5,869 bases of DNA, from the NCBI GenBank assembly GCA_012798185.1, contig JAAZNS010000142.1, forward strand, positions 1-5,869, read 5' to 3'. Positions 1 to 4,862 of this stretch are shown here, in pieces (positions within the stretch are counted from its first letter, which is position 1; the number at the start of each line of letters is the position of its first letter). Source of the DNA: Chloroflexota bacterium. GTDB lineage: Bacteria > Chloroflexota > Anaerolineae > Anaerolineales > UBA4823. The position numbers and the translations under genes were made by a program. The notes under the pieces were generated by a model, which was not told the origin of the DNA, did not search any database, and worked only from the letters and a program-made list of their open reading frames with translations.

Positions 1-268
1 CGATTGCGGCGCTTGTATTCCGGAATGTCCCTATGATGCAATATTCCCGGAAGATGAAGTGCCTTCAGCATATAAAGCCAAAGGCGGTGAGTATATAAGT
101 AAAATTGGTCTGACAGGTCATTATGAGGGCGTCAATCATCATGGGGAAGCGGTGGTGCTTGATTGCGTGCGTCAACTAAGTGCCGGAGAGACCATTGATT
201 TAACCCCTGATATTCAACCCAATTATGATTTTTTCAAGACAGGCCCTGGCTATAATGCTAAGGATTAA
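1..268 (+). CDS. Ferredoxin, 3' part (5' end outside window)
   Basis: Small iron-sulfur electron carrier of the bacterial 4Fe-4S / 7Fe ferredoxin type, expected in the cytoplasm. The frame is open from the window edge and its first complete codons read DCGACIPECPYDAIF, the distal part of a CxxCxxCxxxCP cluster motif. The last three cysteines are at visible residues 2, 5 and 9, followed by the usual Pro; the first cysteine would lie just before the window. After the motif come an acidic EDEVP segment and a tail of roughly 65 residues ending in FFKTGPGYNAKD, which is longer than in minimal clostridial ferredoxins but similar in style to ferredoxins with extended C-termini. The in-frame GTG at 59 is internal, not a start, because the cluster motif lies upstream of it. 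Redox partner and cluster count (one or two) cannot be judged without the 5' half. It converges with the lipoprotein gene at 374-1240. Confidence 0.88.
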   Translation, partial: DCGACIPECPYDAIFPEDEVPSAYKAKGGEYISKIGLTGHYEGVNHHGEAVVLDCVRQLSAGETIDLTPDIQPNYDFFKTGPGYNAKD

Positions 269-288
269 TATTTCCAAAACAATGAAGT

Positions 289-351
289 AAAAAAAAGAGG
301 GTGTTGTATGGGCAGGTGATTTTATGCTATCTGCTTGGGCAATACCCTCTT
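289..351 (-). terminator. Intrinsic terminator of the toast-rack lipoprotein gene
   Basis: Bases 295-306 pair with 340-351 as a 12-bp stem with a single G:T wobble. A second 7-bp stem inside it (312-318 with 328-334) gives a long, nearly continuous hairpin. Read on the minus strand, the hairpin is followed by a run of eight T (the complement of A289-A296), the classic intrinsic terminator layout, and it lies 23 bases past the lipoprotein stop codon. On the plus strand the stem follows the ferredoxin stop by 26 bases but has only a CCGG-containing sequence after it. It may also stop ferredoxin transcription, though less convincingly. Confidence 0.8.
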
Positions 352-373
352 CCGGTAAGAATTATATGCCGGT

Positions 374-1240
374 CTAATTTCTTAGGATCAAACTACCGGC
401 TGCCATATTGACGTTGATAGTCAACATCGGTTCACCGCCGGAAAGGAAATATCCATTTTCTTTACTATTCCAATCACCATGGATATCGACATCGGCTAAT
501 CCGCCATCGAAAAATACTCTAGCAGAAGTTCCTTTTGGTACGACAATTTTAACCGAACTCATACCTGAATTGATGGTTACATCGGCGCTGCGCAGAAGCT
601 CACCAGAGAATTCGAGTGTGTAATCGCCAGCGCCGCATTTCATACGCATATTTGAAAAGTTTGCGTTAGCGAGTCCATATAGCGCGACTTCTGAAGCACC
701 TGTCTCATAAATAAAATCGTTCATTTCGGTTTGGTTTGGTTCAGAAAACCGCAAGATTACTTTAGATGCGCCATCTCTGATGGTAAGAGAATTAATCGAT
801 AAGCCTCCCAATTCAAAGTCGCCTTCATAAGCACCTGCGTTGATGTTTAAATCCATGGGGGTTACGCCTAACTTAAGATTCCATTTGTTCTTTTGTTTAT
901 CCTTGAATTTTGGGATGCCTTCGATTTCTAAATCCCCTGTTTCCAGGGTGATCTTATCGTCTTCGATATGGGTTTCTGGTTTCAGGTCTTTGATGTTATA
1001 TACAGCTGTGCCAGTTACCAAGGCATTATCAGCCCCAGGTGAAAGGTTCAATTCTCCTAAACCAAAATTAAGGGTTAATTTTATTATTTTCGAAGATGTT
1101 TCAGGTTGGCTGATATTGATCTCTTCAGTTACAGGTTTTATGGTGTTGATGTTTGTAACGGGAATATTAATTTGCACACCACAAGCCAAAGTCACAGCTG
1201 ACAGTAAAATCACTGCAATCAGTGATGAATATTTGTGCAT
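374..1240 (-). CDS. Toast-rack family lipoprotein (DUF2154 / LiaF-like C-terminal fold)
   Basis: Predicted exported lipoprotein of 288 residues, anchored on the outer face of the membrane. The N-terminus is MHKYSS followed by a hydrophobic stretch (residues 7-19) and a relaxed lipobox TLAC with the lipid-carrying Cys at 20. After a short linker (21-50), residues 51-90 (LTLNFGLGELNLSPGA, then a VYN...KPET segment) match the toast_rack N-terminal domain pattern. From about residue 120, repeated short strands with GA or GAS turns (INAGAYEGDFELGGL, IRDGASKVILRFSEPN, YETGASEVALYGL, KCGAGDYTLEFSGE, INSGMSSVKIVVP) fit the beta-solenoid-like C-terminal half shared with LiaF-type cell-envelope proteins. 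The biochemical role of this family is not established; an envelope-stress link is inferred from LiaF. An ATG 11 codons further upstream (1273) is in frame, but the start at 1240 has a GGAGG five bases before it and gives a normal signal peptide. The gene is monocistronic and ends at the hairpin at 289-351. Confidence 0.85.
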   Translation of the reverse strand: MHKYSSLIAVILLSAVTLACGVQINIPVTNINTIKPVTEEINISQPETSSKIIKLTLNFGLGELNLSPGADNALVTGTAVYNIKDLKPETHIEDDKITLETGDLEIEGIPKFKDKQKNKWNLKLGVTPMDLNINAGAYEGDFELGGLSINSLTIRDGASKVILRFSEPNQTEMNDFIYETGASEVALYGLANANFSNMRMKCGAGDYTLEFSGELLRSADVTINSGMSSVKIVVPKGTSARVFFDGGLADVDIHGDWNSKENGYFLSGGEPMLTINVNMAAGSLILRN

Positions 1241-1245
1241 AAAAA

Positions 1246-1250
1246 CCTCC
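1246..1250 (-). promoter_or_regulatory. Ribosome binding site deciding the lipoprotein start
   Basis: The minus strand reads GGAGG followed by five T and then ATG (1240-1238). This spacing is ideal. The two in-frame ATG codons further upstream either overlap this site or lack a comparable one, so translation most likely begins at 1240. Confidence 0.75.
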
Positions 1251-1271
1251 ATGAACAAGTTAAGAGAGCGC

Positions 1272-1303
1272 AATATAAATCTAATGAGCGATATCTATTT
1301 CAA
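1272..1303 (-). promoter_or_regulatory. Possible sigma-70-type promoter of the lipoprotein gene
   Basis: On the minus strand TTGAAA (complement of 1298-1303) is followed by TATATT (complement of 1272-1277). Both hexamers are good individually, but the 20-base spacer is longer than the preferred 16-18. The transcription start would fall about 25 bases before the ATG at 1240. This is a weak, inspection-only call. Confidence 0.22.
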
Positions 1304-1503
1304 TATACGCTAAGCGGTAATTTTAGTCGCGCTGTCGGTAATATTTTCCTGGTAACTATTTTTGTAATGATGAATCCATTGTTGGAGTCTTAGTTCGCTA
1401 GTAACGAAGTGCAATATTATTGCCAACCAGCCGGCGGGAAAACAAGCCGATTAGAGTATAATTTTGACCACATATAAAATTTCTTATCCACCATTTGATG
1501 ATC

Positions 1504-1533
1504 GATTCTTTTTTTTTCATTTTATGAAGAATC
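1504..1533. repeat. Weak inverted repeat GATTCTT / AAGAATC
   Basis: The 7-base arms 1504-1510 and 1527-1533 are perfect complements around a T-rich 16-base loop that can form a competing small hairpin (TTCAT, three T, ATGAA). The stem is AT-rich and weak. It does not look like a terminator in either direction, and nothing known is attached to it. Confidence 0.3.
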
Positions 1534-1592
1534 AAAAGGGGAATATGTGATTAGTGGAAAAGAAATTAAAATTCCCGTTATATAGGGTGTTT

Positions 1593-1619
1593 TGATTACA
1601 GGCTGGAGAATTGTAATCA
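1593..1619. repeat. Perfect inverted repeat TGATTACA-N11-TGTAATCA, candidate operator
   Basis: The 8-base arms 1593-1600 and 1612-1619 are exact reverse complements separated by 11 bases. The 27-base size and dyad symmetry suit a dimeric helix-turn-helix regulator. A poor -35/-10 pair (TTGATT at 1592 and AATCAT at 1615) overlaps it. It sits 137 bases before the carboxypeptidase start, so control of that gene is possible but not shown. Confidence 0.4.
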
Positions 1620-1627
1620 TGAATGGT

Positions 1628-1651
1628 GTAATCGAAAAGCTGTAAGATTAC
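1628..1651. repeat. Second GTAATC / GATTAC inverted repeat
   Basis: The arms 1628-1633 (GTAATC) and 1646-1651 (GATTAC) reuse the core of the inverted repeat immediately upstream. The GATTAC/GTAATC element therefore occurs four times in 58 bases, in the order forward, inverted, inverted, forward. Repeated cores like this are typical of multiple operator half-sites, but no binding protein is identified. Confidence 0.35.
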
Positions 1652-1744
1652 CAAAGTAATGTATTTTATTTATGTTCCCAATATCTTTACTCAGCCGCCT
1701 TTTGGGGTTTGTTTATTTGGAGTAAAATCATTGTTACATCTAAC

Positions 1745-1749
1745 GGAGG
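1745..1749 (+). promoter_or_regulatory. Ribosome binding site deciding the carboxypeptidase start
   Basis: GGAGG stands seven bases before the ATG at 1757. The longer in-frame alternative, a TTG at 1709, has a less well-placed GGGG upstream and would add 16 residues not expected in the family, so 1757 is chosen. Confidence 0.75.
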
Positions 1750-1756
1750 TTATTTC

Positions 1757-3259
1757 ATGGAATCAAAATTTGTTCAATTAAGAAAATATTTAGCAGAAGC
1801 GATGGATTTATTATATGTCTATGAATTACTCAGTTGGGATCAGCAAACCAATATGCCGCCTGAAGCAGCCGAAACGCGCGGTCAATTATCGGGTACTGTG
1901 GAGCGTTTATACCATTTACGGGTTTCTTCTCCCGAATTAGGTCAGTTATTGGAAGATTTGAAATCGGAAGTAGAGAATCTTGATCCAGATTCAGATGATG
2001 CCCGTTTATATAAAGTTACTTTACGGGAATATGAACGGCGTACTAAAGTTCCTCCAGAATTTGTGACTGAATTGGCAGAAACGATTGGTGTTGCATATTC
2101 AGCTTGGGAACGCGCAAAAAGCGAAAATAATTTTCCGCATTTTCAACCTTACCTGGAGAAAATTGTCTCATTGCAGCGCAATTTTGCGAATTTTTTTGTT
2201 CCTTATGACCATATTTATGATCCGCTGCTGGCAATCTACGAACCAGGAATAAAAACTTTGGAAGTAAAAGAAATATTCAATGCATTACGTCCTCAACAAG
2301 TTGAATTGATTCGTCAGATTGACTCTATGCCTCAGGTGGATGATAAGCCGCTGCATCAATATTTCGATCCGCAAAAACAATGGGAATTTGGCGTAGAAGT
2401 AATCACCAAATTTGGATATGACTGGAAAAGCGGACGGCAAGATCAGGCGCCGCATCCGTTTACAGTGGGGCTCGGTCATGGCGATGTAAGGATTACAACC
2501 CGAATCATTCCGGATTATATCGGTTCTGCATTATTCAGCACCATGCACGAATGCGGTCATGCCCTTTACGATATGGGAATCGATTTATCCCTGGAAAGGA
2601 CGCTATTAGCCGGAGTAAAATCGCTGGCTGTACACGAATCTCAATCGCGGATGTGGGAAAACCTGGTGGGCAGATCGCTGCCATTCTGGCAGTACTTTTA
2701 TCCGCGATTACAAAAGACATTTCCGGGGAAATTAGACGATGTATCGTTGGATGCATTTTATAAAGGGATAAATAAAGTAGAACCATCGCTCATCCGTGTG
2801 GAAGCCGATGAAGCGACCTATAATCTACACATTATGCTGCGAATGGAATTGGAAATTGCCTTGATTGAAGGAAGCCTGGAAGTTAAAGACCTGCCTGAAG
2901 CGTGGAATTTACGGATGAAAGAATATTTAGGGTTAAAACCAGAGAATGATAAAGAGGGTGTATTGCAGGATGTTCACTGGGCTCATGGATATTTTGGGTA
3001 TTTTTCTACATATGCTTTAGGAAATTTGATCTCACTCCAGCTGTGGGAATGCATCAATAAAGATATTCCTGATCTTGATGACCAATTCAAACGGGGAGAA
3101 TTCGGCGCCCTCCTGGCATGGCTGCGCGAGAAAGTGCACCGGCATGGAGCAAAATTCGATGCGCAGGAACTGGTGCAAAGGATAACAGGTTCCAAGATTG
3201 ATTCGGCGCCTTATATGCGATATCTTAGGAATAAATACCAGGATATTTATGGGTTTTAA
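1757..3259 (+). CDS. M32-family zinc metallocarboxypeptidase (carboxypeptidase Taq type)
   Basis: Cytoplasmic zinc carboxypeptidase that removes residues one at a time from peptide C-termini, probably with broad specificity and as a homodimer like characterised M32 enzymes. The 500-residue length is the family norm and there is no signal peptide. All five M32 signatures are present in order: DxRxT (DVRIT from residue 243), HExxH (HECGH, 264-268), HESQ (293-296), (I/V)RxxAD (IRVEAD, 346-351) and GxxQDxHW (GVLQDVHW, 401-408). By family knowledge His264, His268 and Glu294 bind zinc and Glu265 is the catalytic base. The N-terminal region LLSWDQQTNMPPEAAETRG is also typical. The gene appears intact. 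It begins a plus-strand series; the response regulator starts 66 bases after its stop with no terminator visible between, so co-transcription is possible. The physiological role (peptide scavenging or turnover) is inferred. Confidence 0.95.
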   Translation: MESKFVQLRKYLAEAMDLLYVYELLSWDQQTNMPPEAAETRGQLSGTVERLYHLRVSSPELGQLLEDLKSEVENLDPDSDDARLYKVTLREYERRTKVPPEFVTELAETIGVAYSAWERAKSENNFPHFQPYLEKIVSLQRNFANFFVPYDHIYDPLLAIYEPGIKTLEVKEIFNALRPQQVELIRQIDSMPQVDDKPLHQYFDPQKQWEFGVEVITKFGYDWKSGRQDQAPHPFTVGLGHGDVRITTRIIPDYIGSALFSTMHECGHALYDMGIDLSLERTLLAGVKSLAVHESQSRMWENLVGRSLPFWQYFYPRLQKTFPGKLDDVSLDAFYKGINKVEPSLIRVEADEATYNLHIMLRMELEIALIEGSLEVKDLPEAWNLRMKEYLGLKPENDKEGVLQDVHWAHGYFGYFSTYALGNLISLQLWECINKDIPDLDDQFKRGEFGALLAWLREKVHRHGAKFDAQELVQRITGSKIDSAPYMRYLRNKYQDIYGF

Positions 3260-3314
3260 AACCGATTATCAGAATCCGGGATTGCTGTAACGAATATATA
3301 TTGAATGCTCTATT

Positions 3315-3321
3315 GGAGGTG
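3315..3321 (+). promoter_or_regulatory. Ribosome binding site supporting a TTG start
   Basis: GGAGGTG is followed, six bases after GGAGG, by TTG at 3326. The only nearby in-frame ATG (3305) runs into a TGA at 3320, and the receiver-domain sequence begins directly after the TTG, so the TTG is the real start of the response regulator. Confidence 0.8.
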
Positions 3322-3325
3322 AAAT

Positions 3326-3691
3326 TTGGCAAAGATATTGTTTATCGATGATGATCCTTTCACCTTAGAAACCCTTATGAAAGCGGTAGGAGTTTTTGGA
3401 CATCAGGCGTTATTAGCAGCAACCGGAAAAGAAGGTCTGCAAACTGCACTTTCGCAAAATCCGGATATTATCTTTACCGATATGCGCTTACCAGATATGG
3501 ATGGAATAGAAATCATAGCCAATTTAAAGGGGGAACCGGCAACCGCTGATATTCCGGTGATGATTTTATCTGCCAGCCCGGTAATGGATACAGTTGAAAA
3601 TGCAAAATTTGCAGGCGCTCAAATGTACCTTGAAAAACCTCTCCGTTTACAAACGCTACAAGAGATCATTCAAAAATATGCAGCGGAGTAA
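3326..3691 (+). CDS. Single-domain response regulator (receiver domain only)
   Basis: CheY/Spo0F-like phosphoreceiver protein of 121 residues with no output domain, so signalling must pass through protein-protein contact or a phosphorelay in the cytoplasm. The receiver landmarks are all visible: the acidic pocket in FIDDDP (Asp8-Asp10), the phospho-acceptor Asp52 in IIFTDMRLPDMDG, the conserved Ser82 in MILSAS, Tyr101, and the Lys104-Pro105 pair in YLEKP. Translation starts at TTG, placed by a strong ribosome binding site. The partner histidine kinase is not in the window. The next gene, a lipoprotein, starts 6 bases after the stop and its ribosome binding site (GGAG at 3685-3688) lies inside the end of this gene, which implies co-transcription and possible translational coupling. 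Whether the two products work together is unknown. Confidence 0.93.
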   Translation: MAKILFIDDDPFTLETLMKAVGVFGHQALLAATGKEGLQTALSQNPDIIFTDMRLPDMDGIEIIANLKGEPATADIPVMILSASPVMDTVENAKFAGAQMYLEKPLRLQTLQEIIQKYAAE

Positions 3692-3697
3692 TTATCG

Positions 3698-4780
3698 ATG
3701 TGGCTTTTGAGTAGAAACAAAGGAAAACGACATCGGAACAATATCTTTGGGGCTGCACCGCAGCCCCAATTACGTAATCCTTCTCGGATATATATAACCA
3801 TTTTATCTGTTATATTGGGATTTTTTTCCCTAAATGGTTGTAATGCTCCATTGCACCCCAGGCTGCCTACCCCGATGCCTACTGAATTTCTTCCTACGGC
3901 AGTGGCATTAACCATGGAGGCGGGAAAAACTCTCTTTCCACCGTTAACTATTGATTTACCAACGAATACACCTCAAATAAATCAGGATTTTCCAATTCCA
4001 ACACAAGCAATAATAGAGGAGCAATCTATACCAACGCCTTCTTTCCTGCCGCCGCTTTCAACGCCAACAGCGGACTCGCAGCTTCTTCCGGAGGTATCTG
4101 GGGAGCCATTAGTTGTCCCCCAAGCCGAGATTGAAATTCGTACTCCCGGTCATCTTTCGCGGGTCGCTTCACCCATACCGGTATATGCCATACTCAAACC
4201 TGGCGTACTGCAACGGGCGAGAGTCGATTTGATCGGTGAAGATAAACGTGTCTTAGCGCGCCAGATTGTTTCTCTTCCTTATGTCAACCGTTTCGGTGAA
4301 GCCATCCTTTCAATTAAATTAAATTTTGAAATACCCGGTGCTGCTGAAGCAGCGCGTTTGTCCATCAGCGTGGAAGACGAATACGGCAGAATGACTGCCT
4401 TGAATTCAATCCCGCTAATTTTATTATCTGTTGGCGAGTCGGACCTTATCCCTTATTTGGATTTACGCCAACCGATTTTCATCCAGCAGCCAGCGCCAAG
4501 AACATTGGTTCAAGGGAATACCGTTGTGGTCAGCGGCAGGGCTCACCCAGACGGCGATGAATATATTATGATTGAGTTGGTGGATCAAAATGGGAAAGTG
4601 GTTGGTAAAAGGGTATGCTCGTTATCAGAGCCTGATACCAGCGGGTATGGCACATTTTTGATCGATGTACCATATACAGTTAGCGAATCCACGCCAGTTT
4701 TAATTACTGTTTGGCAGTCGGATGATGGATTTTCAAATATAATACACCTCACCAGTCGAGAAATATTATTAAGTCCATAA
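3698..4780 (+). CDS. Putative lipoprotein with Thr/Pro-rich linker and two Ig-like domains
   Basis: Protein of 360 residues with no recognised specific function. A basic N-region (KGKRHR at 8-13) precedes a hydrophobic segment (about 31-45) and a lipobox-like LNGC with the candidate lipidated Cys at 48; Asn at -2 is unusual but tolerated. Residues 50-140 form a low-complexity linker rich in Pro and Thr (LPTPMPTEFLPT, IPTPSFLPPLSTPT), common in exported Chloroflexota lipoproteins. Residues about 143-245 and 257-358 each look like a beta-sandwich: the first has RTPGHLSRVASPIPVYA, the second QPAPRTLVQGNTVVVSGRA...ELVDQNGKVVG. The second resembles Gmad2-type Ig-like domains and the first may be a diverged copy. 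A surface-anchored binding or structural role is inferred. The ATG start has GGAG nine bases upstream. The N-region is long (30 residues) and encodes a perfect hairpin (3747-3769), but no better start exists before the hydrophobic segment. Confidence 0.75.
   Translation: MWLLSRNKGKRHRNNIFGAAPQPQLRNPSRIYITILSVILGFFSLNGCNAPLHPRLPTPMPTEFLPTAVALTMEAGKTLFPPLTIDLPTNTPQINQDFPIPTQAIIEEQSIPTPSFLPPLSTPTADSQLLPEVSGEPLVVPQAEIEIRTPGHLSRVASPIPVYAILKPGVLQRARVDLIGEDKRVLARQIVSLPYVNRFGEAILSIKLNFEIPGAAEAARLSISVEDEYGRMTALNSIPLILLSVGESDLIPYLDLRQPIFIQQPAPRTLVQGNTVVVSGRAHPDGDEYIMIELVDQNGKVVGKRVCSLSEPDTSGYGTFLIDVPYTVSESTPVLITVWQSDDGFSNIIHLTSREILLSP
3747..3769 (+). repeat. Perfect 10-bp hairpin inside the lipoprotein 5' coding region
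   Basis: The arms TTGGGGCTGC (3747-3756) and GCAGCCCCAA (3760-3769) pair perfectly around the 3-base loop ACC. A 10-base palindrome, ATTACGTAAT, overlaps its end (3769-3778). The hairpin begins 56 bases after the response-regulator stop. It has no T-tract after it, so it is not a standard intrinsic terminator. In frame it encodes FGAAPQPQ, upstream of the signal-peptide core. It could act as an attenuator, an mRNA processing or stability barrier, or be a small palindromic insertion. Confidence 0.6.
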
Positions 4781-4787
4781 AGCAGGA

Positions 4788-4814
4788 TACAATAGGATTT
4801 CCCAATCTATTGTA
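4788..4814. repeat. Perfect inverted repeat TACAATAG-N11-CTATTGTA before kamA
   Basis: The 8-base arms 4788-4795 and 4807-4814 are exact complements around 11 bases, in the 82-base gap between the lipoprotein stop and kamA. There is no T-tract after it, so it is a poor terminator. Its size and spacing suit an operator. Its 8-N11-8 geometry and an ATTGTA core are shared with the repeat at 1593-1619, which may be coincidence. Confidence 0.4.
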
Positions 4815-4835
4815 GAAAGAACAAGTGAGTATAAA
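4807..4835 (+). promoter_or_regulatory. Possible kamA promoter
   Basis: TATAAA at 4830-4835 is a good -10 hexamer about 28 bases before the kamA ATG. The base run 17 upstream (CTATTG, 4807-4812) is a poor -35 but overlaps the right arm of the inverted repeat, an arrangement in which a bound protein could block or activate transcription. Weak call; kamA may instead be read through from upstream genes. Confidence 0.25.
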
Positions 4836-4862
4836 AAAATCGTAATATTGCAGGAGAAAAAA

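Larger units (their letters stand above)
1362..1624 (+). repeat. Imperfect direct repeat TTGTAATSATGAAT, two copies
   Basis: Bases 1362-1375 and 1611-1624 agree at 13 of 14 positions (TTGTAATGATGAAT and TTGTAATCATGAAT). The second copy overlaps the right arm of the inverted repeat at 1593-1619. The start and end given span both copies; the sequence between them is not part of the repeat. Function unknown; chance similarity in AT-rich DNA is possible. Confidence 0.35.
1241..1756. other. Divergent non-coding region between lipoprotein and carboxypeptidase genes
   Basis: These 516 bases separate the divergently transcribed lipoprotein (minus) and carboxypeptidase (plus) genes. No reading frame with a recognisable product and ribosome binding site was found on either strand. 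The sequence is AT-rich and carries a nine-T run (1509-1517), inverted repeats at 1504-1533, 1593-1619 and 1628-1651, and an imperfect direct repeat (1362-1375 and 1611-1624). The region is longer than two promoters require, so it may hold operators or an unrecognised small RNA. No promoter for the carboxypeptidase could be fixed with confidence; a TAAAAT at 1723-1728 lacks a good -35 partner. Confidence 0.6.

Noticed and set aside
59..268. An independent 69-residue gene starting at GTG 59
   Set aside because: The same frame is open upstream and encodes the ferredoxin cluster motif, so the GTG is internal.
408..623. A 71-codon open frame on + opposite the lipoprotein 3' end
   Set aside because: It is a shadow of the minus-strand gene with no recognisable domain.
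840..1313. A 157-codon open frame on + opposite the toast-rack lipoprotein
   Set aside because: It is antisense to a gene with a signal peptide, ribosome binding site, terminator and recognisable domains; its translation shows no family features.
1504..1533. T-rich inverted repeat considered as an intrinsic terminator
   Set aside because: The T-run lies in the loop, not after the stem, and the stem is AT-rich; no gene ends here.
2535..2786. Overlapping open frames on both strands within the carboxypeptidase gene
   Set aside because: They overlap the HExxH region of a fully intact M32 gene and have no recognisable products.
3270..3285. AATCC / GGATT dyad after the carboxypeptidase, considered as a terminator
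   Set aside because: The arms are 5 bases with a single base between them and there is no T-tract, so it cannot form a working terminator hairpin.
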